64,000 nt of DNA from CAVHXA01 sp963639765 (GTDB lineage Bacteria > Bacillota > Clostridia > Oscillospirales > Oscillospiraceae), in the NCBI GenBank assembly GCA_963639765.1, contig CAVHXA010000002.1, positions 62,001-126,000 on the forward strand. The letters run 5' to 3'. The notes below the pieces were generated by a model that saw only the letters and a list, made by a program, of their open reading frames with translations, searched no databases and was not told where the DNA came from. The position numbers were made by a program, and so were the translations under genes. This document shows positions 51,398 through 59,834 of the stretch, piece after piece. Each line of letters starts with the position of its first letter. The stretch's first letter is position 1.

Positions 51398-52882
51398 ATG
51401 ACAACCATTCCTGACTATCTTTCCGCCAGCGCAGCCAGTTTCCCAGACCGCGTTGCCGTGTCAGACGGCACAGAGCAATACACCTTCAGCCAGCTTCAAA
51501 GCCGGGCAATGTCTCTTGCCGGTCTGATTGCATCTGAAGTCGGGCCCGGCAGCTTTATCGGCGTATATGCGCATCGCCGTGCCGACACAGTGGCCGGCAT
51601 GCTGGGTGCTGTCCTGGCCGGATGCTGCTATGTTCCGCTGAACCCCGGATATCCTGCCGAAAAGCTGCGTCAGATTCTCCAAGATGCGGATATCCACGTA
51701 ATTCTTGGCTCACCAGACGAAAAAGAGTACCGTCCCGAAGACCTCGGCTGCTCTTATATCGACTGCTCCGCGCCCGGGCCGGATTCGCCTGTCTGTCTGC
51801 CTGCCGTTTCTGCCGATGATCCCTTATACCTGATCTATACCTCCGGTTCTACCGGCCGGCCAAAGGGTATCCTGAAGACACATGCCGCCATGGTCGACTT
51901 CATCGAAGCCTACGTGCAACGCTTCGGATTCGACAGCAGCGAGGTGCTTGGCAACCAGACTCCCTTTGCCTTTGATGCCTCCGCCAAAGATCTCTACCTG
52001 ATGCTGAAAACCGGCTGCCGCATGGAAATCATTCCGTCCGGGCTGTTTTCCTTTCCCGTCAGGCTGATCGAATACCTCAACAGCAGGCAGATTACCATGA
52101 TTTCATGGGTTCCCTCGGCTTTGGCACTGGTATCAAGAATGCGTACCTTTCGTGACATCCTTCCCACCACGCTCAAGCGGGTCTTTTTTGTCGGAGAGGT
52201 CCTTCCGAAAAAAGAGCTGGACGCATGGCGCGAGGCTCTGCCAAACCTGCAGTATGTCAATCTTTTCGGTGCCTCCGAGCTGGCCGGCATCTGCTGCTGC
52301 TACGAAATTCAGCCGGGGCAGTCTCTGCCTGAGGTTCTGCCGATCGGCAAGCCGCTGGGCAACTCACAGATTTTTCTGCTGGGCAGCGACGGCCTGATCA
52401 CGCAGCCCGGCATCGAGGGCGAAATGATCGTAAGCAGTGGTGCTCTGGCCCGCTGCTACCTGAACGACCCCGAAAAAACCGCTGCAGCTCTTTATACCAT
52501 GCACATTGGCGGTGAAGACCGCCGCGTGCTGCGCACCGGCGACCTTGCAATGTATGACACACAATACAACCTGGTCTACCGCTCCCGGCGCGATCACCAG
52601 ATCAAGCATATGGGCTACCGCATCGAGCTTGGCGAAATTGAGGCCGCAGTAAATGCTCTGGACTGCATTAACGAATGCTGCTGCCAGTATGACACAAACC
52701 GCAACCGTATTGTTGTATTCTGCACCACCTCGCGCAGCGACCTTACTCTCCGTTCTCTCAATGCGGAGCTTCAGGCAAAGCTTGCCGACTATATGCTGCC
52801 CGGACGCCTTATTGTACTCGACGAAATGCCGCACAATGCAAACGGAAAGCTGGACCGCACCGGGCTGAAGGCCCGTTTATAA
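51398..52882 (+). CDS. DltA-like AMP-forming aminoacyl-carrier-protein ligase
   Basis: A 494-residue adenylation enzyme that would activate an amino or organic acid with ATP and load it on a carrier protein. The motifs are YLIYTSGSTGRPKGILKTH (P-loop), NLFGASELAGICC, LRTGDLAMYDTQYNLVYRSR and HNANGKLDRTGL with the catalytic Lys. The length and standalone form fit DltA, but the binding pocket residues were not deciphered. AAGGAG precedes the ATG. First gene of a six-gene operon with its own carrier protein. Confidence 0.88.
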   Translation: MTTIPDYLSASAASFPDRVAVSDGTEQYTFSQLQSRAMSLAGLIASEVGPGSFIGVYAHRRADTVAGMLGAVLAGCCYVPLNPGYPAEKLRQILQDADIHVILGSPDEKEYRPEDLGCSYIDCSAPGPDSPVCLPAVSADDPLYLIYTSGSTGRPKGILKTHAAMVDFIEAYVQRFGFDSSEVLGNQTPFAFDASAKDLYLMLKTGCRMEIIPSGLFSFPVRLIEYLNSRQITMISWVPSALALVSRMRTFRDILPTTLKRVFFVGEVLPKKELDAWREALPNLQYVNLFGASELAGICCCYEIQPGQSLPEVLPIGKPLGNSQIFLLGSDGLITQPGIEGEMIVSSGALARCYLNDPEKTAAALYTMHIGGEDRRVLRTGDLAMYDTQYNLVYRSRRDHQIKHMGYRIELGEIEAAVNALDCINECCCQYDTNRNRIVVFCTTSRSDLTLRSLNAELQAKLADYMLPGRLIVLDEMPHNANGKLDRTGLKARL

Positions 52883-52891
52883 GGAGGCAGT

Positions 52892-54097
52892 ATGGATCAG
52901 ACCACTCTCTTATCCCTGGGGCAGCAGTTTCAAACTCCCCTGTATGTCTTTGACCTCGACAGCTTTCGCCGGCGAGTCTGTCAGGTTGCCCGGGCCTTTG
53001 GTCCGGATATCCGGCTGTGCTACTCCATGAAGGCCAACCCCTTCCTGCTGGGCGGTCTTCCGCCGGAAATCAACTGCCTTGAGGTCTGCTCTCCCGGCGA
53101 ACTGAACATCTGCCATCGGCTGAACGCAGACATGCGTCAGGTGATTTTTTCGGGTGTAAACAAAACCCGCCAAAACGTCCTGCAGGCTGTTGAGTGGGGT
53201 GTCGGCACCTTTACTGCCGAAAGCCGCCTGCATCTTGACTATCTTAACTCCTGTGCCGGGCAGGTCGGTCGGCAGATCCCCGTTCTGCTTCGCCTGACCA
53301 GCGACAACCAGTTCGGCATCGATGAGGCCGAGCTGCGCGAGCTGGTTCGGCGTCGGTCTGACTATCCGAACATCGAAATGGTCGGTCTGCACTATTTTTC
53401 CGGCACGCAAAAAAAGCGTGTGGGTCTGCTGCAGCGTGAGATGGATCGTCTGGAGCAGCTTCTGTGTGATATCGAATCCGAGTCCGGTCTGCGTATGCTT
53501 CAGCTCGAGTATGGTGCCGGCCTCTGGATTGACTATTTCGGTCAGGATCCCGAGTCCGGTGAGCTGGCTCTGCTGGACGAAGCTGCCAATGTCCTGCAGG
53601 CCCAGGCGGCCCGCCGCAGACTCACGGTTGAAATGGGCCGTTTCTTCTCTGCGCCCTGCGGAACCTACCTGACCACCGTAAACGACACCAAGATCAACTG
53701 CGGCTATGCCTATGCCATTTGTGACGGCGGAATCCACCAGATGAACTATGACGGTCAGATAAAAGCCATGCAGGTCCCGCCGCTGACAGTGCTCAATCCC
53801 ACCGGGTCCCCTGCCCGGGACTGGACGCTTTGCGGCAGTCTTTGTACTCCGGGTGATGTGATGGTCCGGCGTGTATGTCTGGCCGGGCTGGACCGCGGCA
53901 GCATGCTGGCCTTCGGCCGTACGGGTGCCTATTCCATCTGCGAGGGAATGGCTATGCTTCTGAGCCGGGATCTTCCTGCCGTAGCCCTGTACAGTCAGGC
54001 CGATGGAGCACGTCTGGTCCGTGATCACCTTGCGCTCGACCCGCTGAACACTCCGGACATTCAAGGAGACAGCCATGCAGCTCATTACAAGCTATGA
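52892..54097 (+). CDS. Fold-III PLP-dependent decarboxylase (LysA/ornithine decarboxylase-like)
   Basis: A 401-residue enzyme of the alanine-racemase-fold decarboxylases. The PLP lysine is in LCYSMKANPFLLGG. Other motifs are GLHYFSGTQKKRVG (HxGS-like), LEYGAGLWIDYF, EMGRFFSAPCGTY (EPGR-like, Pro replaced by Met), CDGGIHQMNY, the Cys loop CGSLCTPGDVM and AFGRTGAYS. Such enzymes decarboxylate diaminopimelate, ornithine, lysine or carrier-bound amino acids (BtrK of butirosin synthesis works on glutamyl-ACP). Here it lies between a ligase and a carrier protein. It overlaps the GNAT gene by 23 nt. Confidence 0.85.
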   Translation: MDQTTLLSLGQQFQTPLYVFDLDSFRRRVCQVARAFGPDIRLCYSMKANPFLLGGLPPEINCLEVCSPGELNICHRLNADMRQVIFSGVNKTRQNVLQAVEWGVGTFTAESRLHLDYLNSCAGQVGRQIPVLLRLTSDNQFGIDEAELRELVRRRSDYPNIEMVGLHYFSGTQKKRVGLLQREMDRLEQLLCDIESESGLRMLQLEYGAGLWIDYFGQDPESGELALLDEAANVLQAQAARRRLTVEMGRFFSAPCGTYLTTVNDTKINCGYAYAICDGGIHQMNYDGQIKAMQVPPLTVLNPTGSPARDWTLCGSLCTPGDVMVRRVCLAGLDRGSMLAFGRTGAYSICEGMAMLLSRDLPAVALYSQADGARLVRDHLALDPLNTPDIQGDSHAAHYKL

Positions 54098-54917
54098 TGC
54101 GTATACAGCACTTTTAGACGCCCACAGGTCTGCGTATGGTCGGCTGAACCACAACAACTACCACCTCAGCGATGAGCTGCACGCTCTGATCCGTGATGCC
54201 CGACTCAGCTTTCATATATGCGGTGACGTGCTGGTGCTTTTGCTGCGCAACTCCGGCTATGACGACCTGATCTACTATCTCCCCTCTGCACCAAAGACCG
54301 AATTTGACTGTAGCGTTCTCACCAGACCCACGCTGATATCCGTTGTGTTTACGCGTCAGACCGACCGGCTGCAGCAGGCCGAATCCTATTGGCAGACGCA
54401 GGGCTTTCGCTTTTATAAGGCCTCACGGTTTATGACGCTGGATGTTCGGGACATACCCCTTCCGCGACACACCGTGATGCTTGCCTCTGCCCGCGCCGAG
54501 GCCGAGGATTTTGCCGCATTGATTGCCGACAGCTTTTATGCCTATGGCGACGGGGTCCCCGACGCTGAAACCGTCTGGCAGGACATACAAAACGGCCTTG
54601 TACGCAAGTGCATCGCGAAGCCCGAGGATGTGGTCGCCGGCTATATGCGTACGGCTGCTCCTCAGGGCAACCACACCTATAACGAAAACATCGTCATCCG
54701 GCCCGAATTTCAGGGTCGGGGTTATGCAAGAGCTCTGTTTCAGAGCTTTGCCGACTGGTGCCGTACGCTTGACATACAGTATATGACGCTCTGGGTCAAT
54801 CGCGGCAACACCGTGGCAGAGCAGCTGTATACATCCATCGGCTATGTCTGTTCCGGCAAAGAATCCCGGCAGTATCTCTATATCCCTGCCGATCAAAAAA
54901 CAGGAGGATCACAATGA
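54075..54917 (+). CDS. GNAT-family N-acyltransferase
   Basis: A 280-residue protein. The C-terminal half is a GNAT domain: NENIVIRPEFQGRGYARALF gives the acyl-CoA pyrophosphate loop, and YMTLWVNRGNTVAEQLYTSI the last strand-helix. The N-terminal 130 residues may be a degenerate second GNAT module. AGGAG precedes the ATG, which is inside the decarboxylase gene. In this operon it may acylate the amino group of the carrier-bound unit, possibly using acyl-CoA or aminoacyl-ACP; that is inference. Confidence 0.8.
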   Translation: MQLITSYDAYTALLDAHRSAYGRLNHNNYHLSDELHALIRDARLSFHICGDVLVLLLRNSGYDDLIYYLPSAPKTEFDCSVLTRPTLISVVFTRQTDRLQQAESYWQTQGFRFYKASRFMTLDVRDIPLPRHTVMLASARAEAEDFAALIADSFYAYGDGVPDAETVWQDIQNGLVRKCIAKPEDVVAGYMRTAAPQGNHTYNENIVIRPEFQGRGYARALFQSFADWCRTLDIQYMTLWVNRGNTVAEQLYTSIGYVCSGKESRQYLYIPADQKTGGSQ

Positions 54918-55138
54918 AAGAAAAAGTTATGGCCATTCTGGCTGAAGTCACCCCCGACGTGGACTTTTCTGCTGAAAAGAACCTGATCGAAGATGCGGTA
55001 ATCGACTCCTTTGACATTGTCACCATTGTCAACGAGCTCAACGATTCTCTGGACATCGACATTCCCGCACGCGAAATTCTGCCTGAAAACTTCCGCAGTG
55101 CCGAAACAATTGTTGCGCTTGTAGAACGCTACTGCTGA
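54914..55138 (+). CDS. Acyl/aminoacyl carrier protein (DltC-like)
   Basis: A 74-residue acidic carrier protein. The phosphopantetheine attachment Ser is in LIEDAVIDSFDIVTIVNELN (Asp-Ser-Phe), and the C-terminal helix ends VALVERYC. Size and the DSF variant of the usual DSL match DltC-like carriers. AGGAGG precedes the ATG, which overlaps the GNAT stop (ATGA). Confidence 0.92.
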   Translation: MKEKVMAILAEVTPDVDFSAEKNLIEDAVIDSFDIVTIVNELNDSLDIDIPAREILPENFRSAETIVALVERYC

Positions 55139-55141
55139 CCC

Positions 55142-56731
55142 ATGGCTTTTACATCCTATACCTTTGCGGGCTTTTTGCTTGCGGTTTTTCTGGGCTATTT
55201 CCTGCTGCCCAAAAAAGTGCAGTGGATCTGGCTGCTGATCTGCAGCTATGTCTTCTATGCCTGTTCCGGATGGTATTATCTGGTTTTTCTGATCTATTCC
55301 ACGGCGGTTACCTTTCTCACAGGTCTGGCTCTTGGCCGCACGGCAGAACAATCCGCCCGCAGGCTGGATCAATGCGGTGCCGACTGGACTCCGGCTCAGA
55401 AAAAAGAGCATCGTCGGAAAACCTCCCGGAAAAAGAAGCTGATTCTGATCTTGGGCCTTGTTTTCAATTTTGCGGTGCTGGCGGTTTTTAAATATTTTCT
55501 TGGCCCTGTCAACACACTGCTGACCCGGATATATGATCTGTTCTGCCCGGGCCACGTTATCAATCTGCTGTTTCCGCTCGGAATCAGCTTTTATACCTTT
55601 CAGTCGGCCGGCTATGTAATCGATTGTTATTGGGAAAACATTCATCCGGACCGCAGCTTCTTTCGCTATGCGCTGTTTGTCTCATTCTTTCCGCAGCTGA
55701 TACAGGGTCCCATTTCACGCCACAGCAGTCTGGCCGGGCAGCTGTACGCTCCGCACAATTTTGACTATACCCGCTGCAAGCACGGTCTGGAGCTGATGCT
55801 TTGGGGATACTTCAAAAAAGTTGTGATTGCCGACCGAACGGCCATTCTGGTCAGCACAGTCATCGACAACTTCCAGAGCTACTCCGGCTGCATTATTTTT
55901 GCCGCTATTCTGTTCTATGCTCTGCAGCTGTATGCAGATTTCTCCGGAGGCATTGATGTAGCCCGTGGGGCTGCTCAGGTCCTGGGCATCGAGCTGGCCG
56001 AAAATTTCAGGCGTCCCTTCTTCTCTCAGAGTCTGAACGAATTCTGGCAGCGTTGGCATATTACTCTGGGTGCCTGGTTCCGCGACTATGTCTTTTATCC
56101 TCTGGCCGTGAGCAGGCAGCTTTCCAGGCTGGCCAAACGGCTTAAGAAACACAGCAAATATCTTGGCAAGGTACTGCCAAACGTTCTGGCCTCGTTTGTT
56201 TCGTTTGTCATTTTGGGCATTTGGCACGGCTCACAGTGGAAATATGTTGCCTTTGGCCTTTATACCGGCGGCATCATTGCTCTTTCCACCCTGCTTGATC
56301 CCTGTTTTTCGCGTCTTAACGATCGTCTGCACATCAACACATCGGCCTTTTCCTGGCGGCTGTTTCGGATGCTCCGCACGCTGTTTTTTGTAACCATCGG
56401 GCTCTATTTTATTCGAGGAGCCGGCTTTATCAGTGCTCTTGCCATGCTCAAACGCACATTCCTTCAGCCCGGCTTTATCTATCTGTGGAACAACACTCTG
56501 GTAAACATCGGTCTGAACTGGCCCAACATGGTACTGGTGTTGACCGGCCTTCTTCTTATGATTACAGTTGGTATTCTGCAGGAACGCGGGCTTTCCATTC
56601 GTCAGACTCTGGACGGACAGAATCTTTGGTTTGAGTGGGCCGTGCTGCTGCTTGGTGTATTTGCCGTTCTGATTTTTGGCATCTACGGCACGGGCTACAA
56701 TGCAGCCTCGTTCATCTATGAAACGTTTTGA
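55142..56731 (+). CDS. MBOAT-family membrane acyltransferase (DltB-like)
   Basis: A 529-residue polytopic membrane protein. It contains LLFPLGISFYTFQSAGYVID, LQLYADFSGGIDVARGAAQV, FWQRWHITLGAWFRDYVFYP and the catalytic-His segment ILGIWHGSQWKYVAFGLY, all standard in the AlgI/DltB branch. It would receive the acyl group from the carrier protein and pass it across the membrane. No good ribosome site is seen; it begins 3 nt after the carrier gene, so coupling is likely. Confidence 0.93.
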   Translation: MAFTSYTFAGFLLAVFLGYFLLPKKVQWIWLLICSYVFYACSGWYYLVFLIYSTAVTFLTGLALGRTAEQSARRLDQCGADWTPAQKKEHRRKTSRKKKLILILGLVFNFAVLAVFKYFLGPVNTLLTRIYDLFCPGHVINLLFPLGISFYTFQSAGYVIDCYWENIHPDRSFFRYALFVSFFPQLIQGPISRHSSLAGQLYAPHNFDYTRCKHGLELMLWGYFKKVVIADRTAILVSTVIDNFQSYSGCIIFAAILFYALQLYADFSGGIDVARGAAQVLGIELAENFRRPFFSQSLNEFWQRWHITLGAWFRDYVFYPLAVSRQLSRLAKRLKKHSKYLGKVLPNVLASFVSFVILGIWHGSQWKYVAFGLYTGGIIALSTLLDPCFSRLNDRLHINTSAFSWRLFRMLRTLFFVTIGLYFIRGAGFISALAMLKRTFLQPGFIYLWNNTLVNIGLNWPNMVLVLTGLLLMITVGILQERGLSIRQTLDGQNLWFEWAVLLLGVFAVLIFGIYGTGYNAASFIYETF

Positions 56732-56740
56732 GGTACGGAT

Positions 56741-57802
56741 ATGAAACAGAAACAACGCATCCGACTGGTTGCTTTCATAGTGATTTTTCTTATCCTGTCT
56801 GCTCTGCTGCCGCACCGCCTGAAATCCTGCGACGAAAACCGAAACACCCCAAAAGCCCGTGAATTTCTGGCAGAAGAATACGACTCTCTTGACGGTGTGT
56901 TCATCGGTTCAAGCTATGTATATTCTTTCTGGGAGCCTCCTCTGGCCTGGGAAAACAACGGTATTGCCGTGTTCTCCTATACCGCCAGCGGTCTGCCGGC
57001 CGCGGCAATGGAATACGTAATGGACGAGTGCCGCAAAACACAGCCAAATGCTCTGTATATTCTCGAGATCAAAACATTTCTGATGCAGCCTTCGGCCTCA
57101 GATCTGCATTTTCTGTTTGACTATATGCCGCGCTCGACAAACAGACTGCTGGCCATGCACGCCTGTGCGCGATATTCCGGTCTGTCTGCGGCCGAAGAGC
57201 TTGAGCTTTATTGTCCTCTGCTTCTCTTCCATTCCAACTGGGAAAGTGTTTATGACAACACCGATCTGAGCACCTGGGGGCTGAAGGGCGCGGCAAATTA
57301 TCCCATGTTCTGGGAGCGTTATCCCATGACGCAGGGTCTTGAGCCCGACACGCAGGAACTAAGCCGGACGCAGCTTGATGCCCTGACCAGCATGCTGGAC
57401 TATTGCGACCGCACCGGAGCGAACGTCCTTTTTGCAGCCACGCCAAGCTTTATCGATTCTGATCTGTATCTCAGTCAGATCGATACCCTCGGCAGGATGA
57501 TCACCGACCGGGGTTATGATTTTATAAACTGTCTGGATCCGAACTGGGCCGGTGAAATCCGTCTGGACCCGGAAACAGACTACTACAATGCCGGTCACAC
57601 CAATATCAACGGAGCTGTAAAGTTTACCGACGTGTTCAGCCGTTACCTCGCCGAAACCTACGATCTTTCCGACAAGCGCGGACAGCCCGGCTGGGAAAGC
57701 TGGGATGAGAGTGTATCCAGATACAAGGATATTATCTGGGAATTTGTCCCGGAACGTTATGGCCCCGTGCCGGCCGGGCCCAAGGCTGACAGTGCAGCCT
57801 GA
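56741..57802 (+). CDS. DltD/AlgX-like membrane-anchored SGNH protein
   Basis: A 353-residue protein with one N-terminal membrane segment (LVAFIVIFLILSALLP), so the body is extracellular. Block I is LDGVFIGSSYVYSF (GSS serine), and a late block YYNAGHTNINGAVKF provides the His. These are SGNH hydrolase-like features shared with DltD and AlgJ/AlgX, partners of MBOAT proteins. It likely completes transfer to the extracellular polymer. GAGG precedes the ATG; it is 9 nt after the MBOAT gene. Confidence 0.82.
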   Translation: MKQKQRIRLVAFIVIFLILSALLPHRLKSCDENRNTPKAREFLAEEYDSLDGVFIGSSYVYSFWEPPLAWENNGIAVFSYTASGLPAAAMEYVMDECRKTQPNALYILEIKTFLMQPSASDLHFLFDYMPRSTNRLLAMHACARYSGLSAAEELELYCPLLLFHSNWESVYDNTDLSTWGLKGAANYPMFWERYPMTQGLEPDTQELSRTQLDALTSMLDYCDRTGANVLFAATPSFIDSDLYLSQIDTLGRMITDRGYDFINCLDPNWAGEIRLDPETDYYNAGHTNINGAVKFTDVFSRYLAETYDLSDKRGQPGWESWDESVSRYKDIIWEFVPERYGPVPAGPKADSAA

Positions 57803-57841
57803 TTCTGGCTGTTTGTTCAAAAAATGACTGCCGCTGCTTCC

Positions 57842-57870
57842 TTGCGGCGCAGAATGTTGTTTGCTATAAT
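57842..57870 (+). promoter_or_regulatory. Promoter of MaoC-2
   Basis: TTGCGG (57842-57847), 17-nt spacer, TATAAT (57865-57870). Confidence 0.75.
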
Positions 57871-57891
57871 ACAACAGCAAGATGAGCTTTT

Positions 57892-57930
57892 GATGCCGCA
57901 AAGGGTCCAGGTTCGATCCTCTGCGGCATC
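57892..57930 (+). promoter_or_regulatory. Long hairpin in the 5' leader of MaoC-2
   Basis: GATGCCGCA / TGCGGCATC (9 bp) encloses AGGGTC / GATCCT (6 pairs, one G-U) with a 7-nt loop. It lies wholly within the predicted leader, about 16 nt before the ribosome site. It has no U-run, so regulation of translation or stability is more likely than termination. Confidence 0.55.
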
Positions 57931-57956
57931 TGATTATTCCAAAAGGAGATGGACCC

Positions 57957-59369
57957 ATGAACGAATTTGAAACCTTTTATCGCGGTCAGTGGACCGAGCG
58001 CGAAAAGCCCTGTCTCGAAGAATATCTGGCCGAAGCCAGGGCTCTCGAACAGCGCGGTCCCATCGATGTCGACGCTTTGATTGCCGGCACCCTGCCCGAA
58101 GGGACTCCGGGCGTCGGACCCAAGCTGGTTGTCGACGGCCCCATGATGACTTATCAGGCCGGCAAATACGATCCCGAAAATCCCCTGTATTTTGATGACG
58201 ACTATGCCCGCAGGGCCGGCTATCAGGGCCGGTTGGCATATCCCAGCTTTGCAGACCACGATGACACTTTTTTAACCGCCTTCCCCCATGCCGCACGGGA
58301 TATGATGCTTGTGTGCTCTCTGAACCACAGCATGCAGCAGCTGGCACCCGTATATGAAGGAGATACGCTTTATCTCGTAAAAGACGCCATCCACCTCACC
58401 GACATCACTCCGGATACAGGCAGCGAATTCCGCAGTCTGGTCATTCGCTGCGAAGGCTCGATTTACAACCAGCATGGTCAGACTGTGCTCAAGGTCATGT
58501 TTGGTGCAACCGAAAACCTAAAGAGCTGGCTGCCCGGCAAGGTAGATCCATCTGTAAAGCCATGGATTTCCCCGGACTGGTGGAAGCGTCCCCAGCATGT
58601 CTATACCGCTCAGGATTGGGACACAATCAAAGCATATTGGCGCAGCGAGACCCGGCGCGGCTCTGACCCCCTTTATTGGGAGGATGTCAAAATCGGCGAT
58701 ATGCCCGTTCCGACTCTCGAGGGGCCCATCGAATCTACCGCCAATCCGACTCCGCCATATGGTATGGGAATCGGCGGCAGCCGAACCATGAAAAAAGAAC
58801 TGCTTGACCCGTCTATGGCCGATGCCTTCACACTGGACGAAAAAACCGGTATCTATTTCCCAAAGGACGAAACCGTCCTTACGCCCACTCCGGCCCCCTA
58901 TGTCGATCCCCGCAAGCCTATGGGCCCGCCTCCCGGAGATGCACCCGCCGACGGAGCAGGCGGTCCCGGCGGCCCTGCTCCCAAGGCAGAGCCCAAGCGC
59001 GGCATCTTTATCAACTTTGCCGGCCGTGATTTTGCCATCCGTCACATCAACAACTACATGGGCGACCATGGCTGGCTGAAGGAAATCGGCTGGGGCATTA
59101 TGACCAATCTGTCCGACTATGGTTATGCCGATCTGCCCATGAACCCCGAAGCGCCAAACTACGTTGATCTTGCTCCCTGCATGAAAGGCCGTCACCTGAA
59201 CGCCCATGGACTGCAGCACGATGTGATGATCATCCGTTCCCAGGTGTATGACAAGCTGGTGAAAGACGGTGAATATCTTGTCAAGCTGGCATTCTGGATG
59301 GAAACGCTTGATGGTTATGTCTATGAGCATGGCGCGGCTACCATTCGTCTGCCCCATCGCGAAAAATAA
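57957..59369 (+). CDS. Double-hotdog MaoC-like hydratase/dehydratase (MaoC-2)
   Basis: A 470-residue paralogue of MaoC-1. The N-terminal hotdog has YFDDDYARRAGYQGRLAYPS, YEGDTLYLVKDAIH and EGSIYNQHGQTVLKVMFG. The C-terminal one has PLYWEDVKIGDMPVPTLEGP, HINNYMGDHGWLKEIGWG and a final HGAATIRLPHREK. Between the core strands of the second domain is a Pro/Gly-rich insert (around residues 310-345, including GAGGPGGPAPK). AAAGGAG precedes the ATG. It is monocistronic, with a strong promoter and a leader hairpin, and 12 kb from the main island. Proposed substrate: an enoyl thioester, unproven. Confidence 0.75.
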   Translation: MNEFETFYRGQWTEREKPCLEEYLAEARALEQRGPIDVDALIAGTLPEGTPGVGPKLVVDGPMMTYQAGKYDPENPLYFDDDYARRAGYQGRLAYPSFADHDDTFLTAFPHAARDMMLVCSLNHSMQQLAPVYEGDTLYLVKDAIHLTDITPDTGSEFRSLVIRCEGSIYNQHGQTVLKVMFGATENLKSWLPGKVDPSVKPWISPDWWKRPQHVYTAQDWDTIKAYWRSETRRGSDPLYWEDVKIGDMPVPTLEGPIESTANPTPPYGMGIGGSRTMKKELLDPSMADAFTLDEKTGIYFPKDETVLTPTPAPYVDPRKPMGPPPGDAPADGAGGPGGPAPKAEPKRGIFINFAGRDFAIRHINNYMGDHGWLKEIGWGIMTNLSDYGYADLPMNPEAPNYVDLAPCMKGRHLNAHGLQHDVMIIRSQVYDKLVKDGEYLVKLAFWMETLDGYVYEHGAATIRLPHREK

Positions 59370-59455
59370 CCCAAACTATATGCGCAGGCTTCTGCCGCAC
59401 CCTGCCCCGGCATGCAGCTGCTGCAAAACGGATTTACGCAACTTCACATAAGATT

Positions 59456-59486
59456 CAGCGGGAGAAATCACAGATTTCTCCCGCTG
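59456..59486. terminator. Terminator between MaoC-2 and barstar; hairpin family copy 5
   Basis: CAGCGGGAGAAATC / GATTTCTCCCGCTG, perfect 14-bp stem with a 3-nt loop, between convergent genes. The arms are identical to copy 4. Confidence 0.8.
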
Positions 59487-59567
59487 TTTCCGGTATTTCG
59501 ACTGTTTGTATTCCAAGGCAGAAATGGGACACCGGCGAAGTCCACAGACGAATTGTGCGGTGCTGTC

Positions 59568-59834
59568 CTAATCCATGACCTGAAAATGAAAGCCCGGATT
59601 TTCATGACCGGAAGCTTTCAGCACAGCCAAAAACCTTTGTGCATAATCACCCAGCGTGACAGACAGAGCCGAAAAATGCTCCACCGTCAGCACAAGATCC
59701 TTCTGGGCAGTCAGACAGTCGTGCAGGGCATCGAGGTTGTGCCCATACCACACAGGCAGGCCCAGAGCTGCAGCCAGATTTTCGTGCAGGCCGGATCTGC
59801 TTGCAACGGCAGCGCCATCGATTACTGCGTTCAT
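59568..59834 (-). CDS. Barstar-family ribonuclease inhibitor
   Basis: An 88-residue cytoplasmic protein. MNAVIDGAAVASRSGLHENL followed by LGLPVWYGHNLDALHDCL is the barstar signature, where the Tyr-Gly-x-Asn-x-Asp-Ala-Leu segment contacts the nuclease. The ATG overlaps the stop of the barnase-like gene (ATGA), so inhibitor and nuclease are made together. Confidence 0.92.
   Translation of the reverse strand: MNAVIDGAAVASRSGLHENLAAALGLPVWYGHNLDALHDCLTAQKDLVLTVEHFSALSVTLGDYAQRFLAVLKASGHENPGFHFQVMD

Noticed and set aside
52910..54085. 391-codon minus-strand frame opposite the PLP decarboxylase
   Set aside because: The plus-strand gene carries the full set of PLP motifs and fits the operon; the antisense frame is a composition artefact.
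57892..57930. Possible tRNA fragment: GGTTCGATCC followed by a stretch pairing with an upstream GATGCCGC
   Set aside because: Only a T-loop-like string and an outer stem exist. The T-stem pairs poorly, and there are no D or anticodon arms in the 22 nt between the arms. Treated as a leader hairpin.
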